64,000 nucleotides of DNA from Megaustenia siamemsis (taxonomy: Eukaryota; Mollusca; Gastropoda; Stylommatophora; Ariophantidae), in the NCBI GenBank assembly GCA_032433765.1, contig JAVIAB010000157.1:1-64000 (forward strand). The letters run 5' to 3'. Positions 45,485 through 56,039 of the stretch are shown one piece after another. A program made the translations under genes and the position numbers. Position 1 is the stretch's first letter. Each line of letters starts with the position of its first letter. Below the pieces are notes generated by a model, which saw only the letters and a list, made by a program, of their open reading frames with translations, ran no database searches and was not told where the DNA came from.

Positions 45485-48095
45485 TTGAGATGTTGTTGTA
45501 GATGTTATAGTAGATGTTGCAGTAGATGTTGTAGTAGATGTTGTAGTAGATGTTATAGTAGATGTTGTAGATGTTGTAGTAGATGTTGTTGTAGATGTTA
45601 TAGTAGATGTTGTTGTAGTAGATGTTATAGTAGATGTTGTAGTAGATGTTGTTGTAGATGTTGTAGTAGATGTTGTAGTAGATGTTGTAGTAGATGTTGT
45701 AGTAGATGTTGTAGTAGATGTTATAGTAGATATTGTAGTAGATGTTGTAGTAAATGTTGTAGTAGATGTTGTAGTAGATGTTGTTGTAGATGTTGTTGTA
45801 GATGTTGTAGTAGATGTTGTAGTAGATGTTATAGTAGATGTTGTAGTAGATGTTGTAGTAGATGTTGTAGTAGATGTTGTAGTAGATATTATAGTAGATG
45901 TTGTAGTAGATGTTGTAGTAGATGTTGTAGTAGATGTTGTAGTAGATGTTATAGTAGATATTGTAGTAGATGTTGTAGTAGATGTTGTAGTAGATGTTAT
46001 AGTAGATATTGTAGTAGATGTTGTAGTAGATGTTGTAGTAGATGTTGTAGTAGATGTTGTAGTAGATGTTGTAGTAGATGTTGTAGTAGATATTGTTGTA
46101 GATGTTGTAGTAGATGTTGTAGTAGATGTTGTAGTAGATGTTATAGAAGATGTTGTAGTAGATGTTATAGTAGATATTGTTGTAGTAGATGTTGTAGTAG
46201 ATGTTATAGTAGATATTGTTGTAGATGTTGTAGATGTTGTAGATGTTGTAGTAGATGTTATAGAAGATGTTGTAGTAGATGTTACAGTAGATATTGTTGT
46301 AGTAGATGTTATAGTAGATGTTGTAGTAGATGTTATGTTATAGAAGATGTTGTAGTAGATGTTGTTGTAGATGTTATAGTAGATGTTGTAGTAGATGTCG
46401 TTGTAGATGTTATAGTAGATGTTGTTGTAGATGTTGTAGTAGATGTTGTAGTAGATGTTGTAGTAGATGTTGTAGTAGATGTTGTAGTAGATGTTATAGT
46501 AGATATTGTAGTAGATGTTGTAGTAGATGTTGTAGTAGATGTTGTAGTAGATGTTGTTGTAGATGTTGTTGTAGATGTTGTTGTAGATGTTGTAGTAGAT
46601 GTTGTAGTAGATGTTGTAGTAGATGTTATAGTAGATGTTGTAGTAGATGTTGTAGTAGATGTTGTAGTAGATGTTGTAGTAGATGTTATAGTAGATATTG
46701 TAGTAGATGTTGTAGTAGATGTTGTAGTAGATGTTATAGTAGATATTGTAGTAGATGTTGTAGTAGATGTTGTAGTAGATGTTGTAGTAGATGTTGTAGT
46801 AGATGTTGTTGTAGTAGATGTTTTAGTAGATGTTGTAGTAGATGTTGTAGTAGATGTTGTAGTAGATGTTGTAGTAGATGTTATAGTAGATGTTATAGTA
46901 GATGTTATAGTAGATATTGTTGTAGATGTTGTTGTAGATGTTGTAGTAGATGTTATAGAAGATGTTGTAGTAGATGTTATAGTAGATATTGTTGTAGTAG
47001 ATGTTGTAGTAGATGTTATAGTAGATATTGTTGTAGATGTTGTAGATGTTGTTGTAGATGTTGTGTAGATGTTATAAAAGATGTTGTAGTAGATGTTACA
47101 GTAGATATTGTTGTAGTAGATGTTATAGTAGATGTTGTAGTAGATGTTGTTGTAGATGTTATAGAAGATGTTGTAGTAGATGTTGTTGTAGATGTTATAG
47201 TAGATGTTGTAGTAGATGTTGTTGTAGATGTTGTTGTAGTAGATGTCGTTGTAGATGTTATAGTAGATGTTGTAGTAGATGTTGTTGTAGATGTTATAGA
47301 AGATGTTGTAGTAGATATTGTTGTAGATGTTGTAGTAGATGTTGTTGTAGATGTTGTAGTAGTTGTTGTTGTAGATGTTATAGTAGATGTTGTAGTAGAT
47401 GTTGTTGTAGATGTTGTAGTAGATGTTGTAGTAGATGTTGTTGTAGATGTTGTAGTAGATGTTGTTGTAGATGTTGTAGTAATGTTGTTGTAGATGTTGT
47501 AGTAGATGTTGTAGTAGATGTTGTTGTAGATGTTGTAGTAGATGTTATAGAAGATGTTATAGTAGATGTTGTAGTAGATGTTATAGAAGATGTTGTAGTA
47601 GATGTTATAGAAGATGTTGTAGTAGATGTTGTTGTAGATGTTATAGAAGATGTTGTAGTAGATGTTGTTGTGGATGTTATAGAAGATGTTGTTGTAGATG
47701 TTATAGAAGATGTTGTAGTAGATGTTGTAGTAGATGTTATAGAAGATGTTGTTGTAGATGTTCTGTAGATGTTGTAGTAGATGTTGTTGTAGATGTTGTA
47801 GTAGATGTTGTAGTAGATGTTGTTGTAGATGTTCTGTAGATGTTGTAGTAGATGTTGTAGTAGATGTTGTAGTAGATGTTGTAGTAGATGTTATAGTAGA
47901 TGTTGTAGATGTTGTAGAAGATGTTATAGTAGATGTTATAGTAGATGTTGTAGTGGATGTTGTAGTAGATTTTATTATAGTAGATGTTGTAGTAGTAGAT
48001 GTTGTATTAGATGTTGTTGTAGTAGATGTTATAGTAGATGTTGTTGTAGTAGATGTTGTAGTAGATGTTGTTGTAGATGTTAAAATAGATCGCAG
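45485..48095 (+). repeat. 12/15-bp satellite (GTTGTAGTAGAT)n, 2.6 kb
   Basis: Units GTTGTAGTAGAT, GTTATAGTAGAT, GTTGTAGAT and ATTGTAGTAGAT, all multiples of three bases. The plus strand is nearly devoid of C over the whole length. Higher-order order is visible (repeated GTTATAGAAGATGTTGTAGT clusters at 46.1-47.7 kb). Frames of RCCSRCC or VDVVVDV run for hundreds of codons because the unit has no stop in two phases. There is no evidence for expression as protein. Confidence 0.96.
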
Positions 48096-48107
48096 ATAAG
48101 TTCCTTT

Positions 48108-48625
48108 TCAACAACAAACCAAATCATTGAGTTACATAACGTTAATCAACAACAAACCAAATCATTGAGTTACAGAACGTTAATGAACAACAAACCAAAT
48201 CATTGAGTTACAGAACGTTAATCAACAACAACCAAATCATTGAGTTACAGAACGTTAATGAACAACAAACCAAATCATTGAGTTACAGAACGTTAATGAA
48301 CAACAAACCAAATCATTGAGTTACAGAACGTTAATGAACAACAAACCAAATCATTGAGTTACAGAACGTTAATCAACAACAAACCAAATCATTGAGTTAC
48401 AGAACGTTAATGAACAACAAACCAAATCATTGAGTTACAGAACGTTAATGAACAACAAACCAAATCATTGAGTTACAGATCGTTAATCAACAACAAACCT
48501 AATCATTGAGTTACAGATCGTTAATCAACAACAAACCAAATCATTGAACTACACAACGTTAATCAACAACAAACCAAATCATTGAACTACACAACGTTAA
48601 TCAACAACAAACCAAATCATTCAAT
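48108..48625. repeat. 38-bp minisatellite upstream of the GPCR, about 13 copies
   Basis: The unit is AACAACAAACCAAATCATTG then AGTTACAGAACGTTAAT. It ends about 40 bp before the GPCR start codon, so it would lie in the 5' UTR or promoter if the gene is transcribed from close by. Later copies change to GAACTACACAACG. Confidence 0.95.
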
Positions 48626-48664
48626 ATCAACCTTAATTAAAACGACCATTGTCTAATTGATGTC

Positions 48665-49767
48665 ATGTCCGCTGTCCACAGAATACAAGCGATCTGTAAG
48701 ATATCAGAGAAGATATTAGAAATCTACCTGTGGGTTCTCGTGGCCATTGGCGTCCCAGGGAATGTGGTCACCATCATAACGACACTGACGATGCAAGCCA
48801 TGAGTCCAGCCACTTTCTTTGTCGCCCTCCTGGCCGCCTTCGATGGGACAGCGTTGGTGGCCAAATTAATCTTTCACCAACTTCAGTATCGCGGCATCCT
48901 AATTGGCCAGATTGGTTGCAAAGCAGAAATCATTGCTATCTATCTGCCTACTGTTGCCAACTGATTCTGGTTCTAATTTGTGTCGAAAGATTTGTCTCCG
49001 TGTGTTACCCACTGCAGAAGATGTATTTAATCACGAAACGGAGAAGTTACATTGCTGCTGCTGTGGTAGCAGTCGTCATTCTCATGGTCTATTGCGCCAT
49101 TTACATTCCGTTCAGAACTTCAGATGAACAATTTTGTGGAGTAGAGGAAGGCTACACACATGTCTGGACAAACGTGTGGTACTGGATAAATGCCGGCTGC
49201 TTCTTGTTTGTTCCTGTTGTGTTGATTTCAGTTCTGACTGCTGGCATTATACGAGGCCTGTACATCTCTCGGCGAGAGAGGCGGAATCTGCTGGAGAAAG
49301 TGAGTTCCAGGAAAGGTATTAGTGAATCAGCAGCAAGAAATCATGACCGGCAGGTGGCCGAGACAGAGCGCGTTGAGCGAGCAATAACGGTCATGATGGT
49401 GTTGGCTGCAATTCTGTTTATAGCATTAGCTCTCCCGACTTGTTTGTACCATCTCATAGGCCAGCCTGATAAACATAAAACTACTTGCTGGAGAAATCTA
49501 TCGTCCTCATACATGCGACTGTTCAGAGAAATTCAACACGTCTTGGTCGACGCGACTCACGTCATCAACTTCTTTATCTACTTCTTAGCCGCAAAACGTT
49601 TCCGTGACCAGTTCTTGAAGTTGATGACGTGTACGTCCCGCAGAAGGGAGCGACTTCACAACATGTACCAACTCACAACCACAGAACAGCTGACATCTTC
49701 TAGAACAAATCTCTCGGACACCACCCGTCAAACGAGCTCAGCTTTCAGACTTCACAAAAATAATTAA
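48665..49767 (+). pseudogene. Class A (rhodopsin-like) GPCR, intronless, with a one-base frameshift
   Basis: A seven-helix receptor of about 368 residues in one exon. TM1 has GVPGNVV (GN motif). TM2 spans MSPATFFVALLAAF. A Cys before TM3 (IGCKAE) can pair with EQFCG in loop 2. TM3 ends VLICVERFVSV (ERF in place of DRY). TM4 and TM5 (WYWINAGCFLFVPVVLI) are clear. Loop 3 is long and basic. TM6 has ALALPTCLYH, and TM7 reads HVINFFIYFLAAKRFRDQF (NPxxY replaced by NFFIY). A peptide or chemosensory ligand is plausible from resemblance to mollusc orphan receptors, but unproven. At about 48957-48963 the frame breaks inside TM3: GCCAACTGATTCTGG lacks one base relative to an open reading, giving a stop at residue 100. 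Every other part is intact, so sequencing error or a young null allele are both possible. Confidence 0.9.
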
Positions 49768-49782
49768 TTCATTGACCAAAGT

Positions 49783-49806
49783 TATCAGCGAACATTTTCG
49801 CTGATA
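49783..49806 (+). other. Perfect 10-bp hairpin just after the GPCR stop
   Basis: TATCAGCGAA, loop CATT, TTCGCTGATA, starting 16 bases after the stop codon. It could be a 3' UTR structure. It has no T run like a bacterial terminator and does not match the histone stem-loop. Confidence 0.6.
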
Positions 49807-49854
49807 TCTCTACTTATAACAGATCAAGGTCGTTCAAGCACTGACGTTATCTAG

Positions 49855-52110
49855 TGGGATGTCCAAACACTGACGTTCGTTAGTGGACGTCCAAACACTG
49901 ACGTTCGTTAGTGAACGTCCAAACACTAACGTTCGTTAGTGGACGTCCAAACACTGACGCTCGTTAGTGAACGTCCAAACACTGACGTTCGTTACTCGAC
50001 GTCCAAATAATGACGTTCGTTAGCTGGACGTCCAAACACTGACATTCGTTAGCTGGACGTCCAAACACTGACGTTCGTTGCTCGACGTCCAAACACTGAC
50101 GTTCGTTACTCGACGTCCAAACACTGACGTTCGTTAGTGGACGTCCAAACACTGACGTTTGTTACTCGACGTCCAAACACTGACGTTCGTTAGTTTGACG
50201 CCCAAACACTGACGTTCATTAGTGAACGTCCAAACACTGACATTCGTTAGTGAACTTCCAAACACTGATGTTCGTTAGTGAACGTCCAAACACTGACATT
50301 CGTTAGTGGACTTCCAAACACTGACGTTCGTTAGTGAACGCCCAAACACTGACGCTCCTTAGTAGACGACCAAACACTGACGCTCGTTAGTGAACGTCCA
50401 AACACTGACGTTCGTTACTCGACGTCCAAATACTGACGTTCGTTAGCTGGACGTCCAAACACTGACATTCGTTAGCTGGACGTCCAAACACTGACGTTCG
50501 TTACTTGACGTCCAAACACTGACGTTCGTTACTCGACGTCCAAACACTGACGTTCGTTAGTGGACGTCTAAACACTGACGTTCGTTACTTGACGTCCAAA
50601 TACTGACGTTCGTTAGCTGGACGTCCAAACACTGACGTTCGTTAGTTTGACGTCCAAACACTGACGTTAGTTAGTGGACGTCCAAACACTGACGTTCGTT
50701 AGTGGACTTCCAAACACTGACGTTTGTTAGTGGACTTCCAAACACTAACGTTCGTTAGTGGACTTCCAAACACTAACGTTCGTTAGTGGACTTCCAAACA
50801 CTAACGTTCGTTAGTGGACTTCCAAACACTAACGTTCGTTAGTGGACTTCCAAACACTGACGTTCGTTAATGGACTTCCAAACACTGACGTTCATTAGTG
50901 GACTTCCAAACACTGACGTTTGTTAGTGGACTTGCAAACACTGACGTTCGTTAGTGGACTTCCAAACCTGACGTACGTTAGTTTGACGTCCAAACACTGA
51001 CGTACATTAGTTTGACGTCCAAACACTGACGTTCGTTATTGGACTTCCAAACACTGACGTTCGTTATTGGACTTCCAAACACTGACGTTCGTTAGTGGGT
51101 GGACTTCCAAACACTGACGTTCGTTAGTGGGTGGACTTCCAAACACTGACGTTCGTTAGTGGGTGGACTTCCAAACACTGACGTTCGTTATTGGGTGGAC
51201 TTCCAAACACTGACGTTCGTTATTGGACTTCCAAACACTGACGTTCGTTAGTGGACTTCCAAACACTGACGTTCGTTAGTGGACTTCCAAACACTGACGT
51301 TCGTTATTGGGTGGACTTCCAAACACTGACGTTCGTTATTGGACTTCCAAACACTGACGTTCGTTAGTGGACTTCCAAACACTGACGTTCGTTAGTGGAC
51401 TTCCAAACACTGACGTTCGTTATTGGGTGGACTTCCAAACACTGACGTTCGTTATTGGACTTCCAAACACTGACGTTCGTTAGTGGACTTCCAAACACTG
51501 ACGTTCGTTAGTGGGTGGACTTCCAAACACTGACGTTCGTTATTGGGTGGACTTCCAAACACTGACGTTCGTTAGTGGACTTCCAAACACTGACGTTCGT
51601 TATTGGACTTCCAAACACTGACGTTCGTTATTGGACTTCCAAACACTGACGTTCGTTAGTGGGTGGACTTCCAAACACTGACGTTCGTTAGTGGGTGGAC
51701 TTCCAAACACTGACGTTCGTTAGTGGACGTCCAAACACTGACGTTCGTTAGTGGACTTCCAAATGACGTTCGTTAGTTGACGTCCAAACACTGACGTTCG
51801 TTAGTGGACGTCCAAACACTGACGTTCGTTACTGACGTCCAAACACTGACGCTCGTTAGTGGACGTCCAAACACTGACGTTCGTTACTTGACGTCCAAAT
51901 ACTGACGTTCGTTAGCTGGACGTCCAAACACTGACGTTCGTTTGTTTGACGTCCAAACACTGACGTTCGTTAGTTTGACGTACAAACACTGACGTTAGTT
52001 AGTGGACGTCCAAACACTGACGTTCGTTAGTGACGTTCAAACACTGACGTTCGTTAGTGACGTTCAAACACTGACGTTCTTCCAAACACTGACGTTCGTT
52101 AGTGAACGGG
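49855..52110. repeat. 28-bp minisatellite, about 80 copies
   Basis: The unit is CCAAACACTGACGTTCGTTA plus GTGGACTT or GTGGACGT. Blocks differ: GACGTCC types at both ends, GACTTCC in the middle (50.7-51.7 kb), and a +4 GTGGGTGGACTT form at 51.08-51.7 kb. Many left-end copies contain GACGTC or AACGTT palindromes. The array starts directly after the GPCR 3' end. Confidence 0.97.
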
Positions 52111-52124
52111 CTAAGTCTAGGGGA

Positions 52125-52222
52125 GTAGACACCAGCTGCAATCTAGGCAAGTAGCCACTACCTGAGTCTGGGCGAGTAGCCACTAACTGAGTCTGGGCGA
52201 GTAGCCACCAGCTGAGGTAGAA
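52125..52222. repeat. ~30-bp short repeat, about 4 copies
   Basis: Diverged units built on CTGAGTCTGGGCGAGTAGCC plus ACTAA. Too short for more to be said. Confidence 0.8.
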
Positions 52223-52274
52223 CTGTTAAGCAAAGATAGACTAGTCACTGACTGTAGCATGATAACGAGAATTA

Positions 52275-52960
52275 TCTCAAATAAACAACGGTGGTGAAGC
52301 TAACTGGACATCTCACAATGGATGAATGTCATCGTCTGTACAGACTTGAAACAACGGTGGTGAAGCTAACTGGACATCTCACAATCGATGAATTATCGCG
52401 TATACAGACTTGAGACAACGGTGGTGAAGCTAACTGGACATCTCACAATCGATTAATGTCATCGCGTATACAGACTTGAGACAACGGTGGTGAAGCTAAC
52501 TGGACATCTCACAATCGATTAATGTCATCGCGTATACAGACTTGAGACAACGGTGGTGAAGCTAACTGGACATCTCACAATCGATGAATTATCGCGTATA
52601 CAGACTTGAGACAACGGTGGTGAAGCTAACTGGACATCTCACAATCGATTAATGTCATCGCGTATACAGACTTGAGACAACGGTGGTGAAGCTAACTGGA
52701 CATCTCACAATCGATTAATGTCATCGCGTATACAGACTTGAGACAACGGTGGTGAAGCTAACTGGACATCTCACAATCGATGAATTATCGCGTATACAGA
52801 CTTGAGACAACGGTGGTGAAGCTAACTGGACATCTCACAATCGATTAATGTCATCGCGTATACAGACCTGAGACAACGGTGGTGAAGCTAACTGAACATC
52901 TCACAATCGATTAATGTCATCGCGTATACAGACCTGAGACAACGGTGGTGAGCCTAACTA
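52275..52960 (+). repeat. 66-bp minisatellite related to LINE-C, about 10 copies
   Basis: Units contain ACAACGGTGGTGAAGCTAAC, TGGACATCTCACAATCGATT and GTCATCGCGTATACAGACTT. The second half aligns without gaps to 53696-53745 in the LINE-C plus-strand fragment (about 80% over 50 bp by eye). In that frame it reads NWTSHNRLMSSRIQT against NWITDNRWLSWRVQT. One class of units lacks GTC (GATGAATTATCGCG) and recurs every third unit, suggesting a three-unit higher-order repeat. Confidence 0.9.
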
Positions 52961-52994
52961 TATGGCCCTTTTCGTCTTGTCAGACGGTCTAGTG

Positions 52995-53497
52995 GAGGCT
53001 ATTGTGTATTTTTTTGAGGTTTTGTTTTTGTGGAACAGCTTCTCTCGAGGCTAATTCTACCAATGTTTGACAAACAGCTTCTCTCGAGGCTAATTCTACC
53101 AATGTTTGACAAACAGGTTCTCTCGAGGCTAATTCTACCAATGTTTGACAAACAGCTTCTCTCGAGGCTAATTCTACCAATGTTGACAAACAGCTTCTCT
53201 CGTGGCTAATTCTACCAATGTTCGACAAACAGCTTCTCTCGTGGCTAATTCTACCAATGTTTGACAAACAGCTTCTCTCGTGGCTAATTCTACCAATGTT
53301 TGACAAAAACACACGGTCACAGAATAAACAAGTCAGGCCCACTGATCCATAGGGTTTTCCATCCTTTTTCATGAGTCTTTTCTCTTCTAAGTTTTGCTTT
53401 AGCACAGTCTAAAATGATGTCATACCATTCCTTATACATGCTCTCCATGGTGTGCGATAATTTGCCAGATGTTCCCAGTCATTTTCACAGATGGAGA
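52995..53497 (-). pseudogene. LINE-C fragment (minus): ORF end with zinc-knuckle
   Basis: The minus strand reads ENDWEHLANYRTPWRACIRNG, a stop, then LKQNLEEKRLMKKDGKP and LTCLFCDRVFLSNIGRISHE ending in RSC. This C..C..H..C arrangement ends many LINE ORF2 proteins of the RTE-like and jockey-like type and probably binds nucleic acid. The last 13 residues are tandemly repeated (see 53030-53310). The RT core is absent. Confidence 0.72.
53030..53310 (-). repeat. 39-bp minisatellite inside the LINE-C zinc-knuckle, about 7 copies
   Basis: The unit is CAAACAGCTTCTCTCGAGGC then TAATTCTACCAATGTTTGA. Each encodes NIGRISHERSCLS on the minus strand, the second half of the knuckle. The first three copies stay in frame. 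A one-base loss near 53183 shifts the rest (LVELASREAVCQT). CTCGTGG copies lie toward the ORF and CTCGAGG copies toward the outside, so the array grew outward. Confidence 0.92.
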
Positions 53498-53499
53498 GG

Positions 53500-53745
53500 G
53501 TCTTGGCACATTGCAGGACAGTTACTAAGACCCCAACAATCATGTCGATGCTCAGATGTCGAAGACAAAGATGGCTGGGGCACGTCCAGCGAATGGAAGA
53601 AAAACGCATCCCCAGGCAAATACTATATGGTGAACTAACACACGGAAACAGACAAATCGGCAGATCTAAACTACGGTATAGAGATATCTGTGAACTGGAT
53701 AACTGACAATCGATGGCTGTCATGGCGTGTACAGACGTGAGATCA
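53500..53745 (+). pseudogene. LINE-C-type fragment (plus): post-RT region
   Basis: Plus-strand reading gives MSMLRCRRQRWLGHVQRMEE, KRIPRQILYGEL and RQIGRSKLRYRDICELDN. These are the hallmark RWLGH.RM...I....LYGEL...GR..LRYRD series C-terminal to RT in RTE-like or craniofacial-2-like LINE ORFs. It lies head to head with the minus fragment to its left. Confidence 0.72.
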
Positions 53746-53924
53746 TGTAGGGATCATGTTGTAATAAACTGTTGTACAAGACGATGATTGAATAAACTTG
53801 ATTGACACTACATCATAGTCAGTGATGATTTGTGCGATCGTGTGCTCTATCGTCGTCATCTTGTGTGTAACTTCTCTTTGTGTTCAACATTCGGTACTAT
53901 CTTTCTCTGCACACAGTTCTCTGT

Positions 53925-56012
53925 TTCTTCTTCTCTACACAGTTCTCTGTTACTTCTTCTCTACACAGTTCTCTGTTACTTCTTCTCTACCCAGTTCTCT
54001 GTTACTTCTTCTCTACATAGTTCTCTGTTACTTCTTCTCTACACAGTTCTCTGTTTCTTCTTCTCTACATAGTTCTCTGTTACTTCTTCTCTACCCAGTT
54101 CTCTGTTACTTCTTCTCTACATAGTTCTCTGTTACTTCTTCTCTACACAGTTCTCTGTTTCTTCTCTCTACACAGTTCTCTGTTACTTCTTCTCTACACA
54201 GTTCTCTGTTACTTCTTCTCTACACAGTTCTCTGTTACTTCTTCTCTACCCAGTTCTCTGTTACTTCTTCTCTACATAGTTCTCTGTTACTTCTTCTCTA
54301 CACAGTTCTCTGTTACTTCTTCTCTACACAGTTCTCTGTTACTTCTTCTCTACACAGTTCTCTGTTACTTCTTCTCTAACCAGTTCTCTGTTACTTCTTC
54401 TCTACACAGTTCTCTGTTTCTTCTTCTCTACACAGTTCTCTGTTTCTTCTTCTCTACCCAGTTCTCTGTTACTTCTTCTCTACACAGTTCTCTGTTACTT
54501 CTTCTCTAACCAGTTCTCTGTTACTTCTTCTCTACCCAGTTCTCTGTTACTTCTTCTCTACACAGTTCTCTGTTACTTCTTCTCTAACCAGTTCTCTGTT
54601 TCTTCTTCTCTACACAGTTCTCTGTTTCTTCTTCTCTACACAGTTCTCTGTTACTTCTTCTCTACACAGTTCTCTGTTACTTCTTCTCTAACCAGTTCTC
54701 TGTTACTTCTTCTCTACACAGTTCTCTGTTTCTTCTTCTCTACCCAGTTCTCTGTTACTTCTTCTCTAACCAGTTCTCTGTTACTTCTTCTCTACACAGT
54801 TCTCTGTTTCTTCTTCTCTACCCAGTTCTCTGTTTCTTCTTCTCTACCCAGTTCTCTGTTACTTCTTCTCTATACAGTTCTCTGTTTCTTCTTCTCTACA
54901 CAGTTCTCTGTTACTTCTTCTCTACCCAGTTCTCTGTTACTTCTTCTCTACACAGTTCTCTGTTACTTCTTCTCTACCCAGTTCTCTGTTACTTCTTCTC
55001 TAACCAGTTCTCTGTTACTTCTTCTCTACACAGTTCTCTGTTACTTCTTCTCTACCCAGTTCTCTGTTACTTCTTCTCTACACAGTTCTCTGTTACTTCT
55101 TCTCTACCCAGTTCTCTGTTTCTTCTTCTCTACACAGTTCTCTGTTTCTTCTTCTCTACACAGTTCTCTGTTACTTCTTCTCTACACAGTTCTCTGTTTC
55201 TTCTTCTCTACCCAGTTCTCTGTTACTTCTTCTCTACACAGTTCTCTGTTTCTTCTTCTCTACCCAGTTCTCTGTTACTTCTTCTCTACACAGTTCTCTG
55301 TTACTTCTTCTCTACCCAGTTCTCTGTTACTTCTTCTCTAACCAGTTCTCTGTTACTTCTTCTCTACACAGTTCTCTGTTACTTCTTCTCTACACAGTTC
55401 TCTGTTACTTCTTCTCTACACAGTTCTCTGTTACTTCTTCTCTAACCAGTTCTCTGTTACTTCTTCTCTACACAGTTCTCTGTTACTTCTTCTCTACCCA
55501 GTTCTCTGTTACTTCTTCTCTACACAGTTCTCTGTTACTTCTTCTCTACCCAGTTCTCTGTTACTTCTTCTCTACCCAGTTCTCTGTTACTTCTTCTCTA
55601 CAAGTTCTATGTTACTTCTTCTCTACACAGTTCTCTGTTACTTCTTCTCTACCAGTTCTCTGTTACTTCTTCTCTACACAGTTCTCTGTTACTTCTTCTC
55701 TACACAGTTCTCTGTTACTTCTTCTCTACCAGTTCTCTGTTACTTCTTCTCTACACAGTTCTGTTCTTCTTCTCTACCCAGTTCTCTGTTACTTCTTCTC
55801 TACCCAGTTCTCTGTACTTCTTCTCTACACAGTTCTCTGTTACTTCTCTACACAGTTCTCTGTTACTTCTTCTCTACCCAGTTCTCTGTTACTTCTTCTC
55901 TACCCAGTTCTCTGTTACTTCTTCTCTACACAGTTCTCTGTTACTTCTTCTCTACCCAGTTCTCTGTTACTTCTTCTCTACACAGTTCTCTGTTACTTCG
56001 ACTTCTTCTTAT
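53925..56012. repeat. 26-bp pyrimidine-rich minisatellite, about 80 copies
   Basis: The unit is CTCTGTTACTTCTTCTCTAC plus ACAGTT, with CCCAGTT, ATAGTT and AACCAGTT variants. The plus strand is over two-thirds pyrimidine, and each unit ends like a 3' splice site (pyrimidines then ACAG or CCAG). The 55.59-55.85 kb part has short units with deletions. Confidence 0.97.
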
Positions 56013-56039
56013 CTTCAGAATTCTCTCTTTCTTTCTCTC

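Noticed and set aside
45485..48099. Cys/Arg/Ser-rich and Val/Asp-rich frames up to 527 codons
   Set aside because: Product of a 12-bp repeat; both readings are equally open and neither resembles a metallothionein or keratin-associated family.
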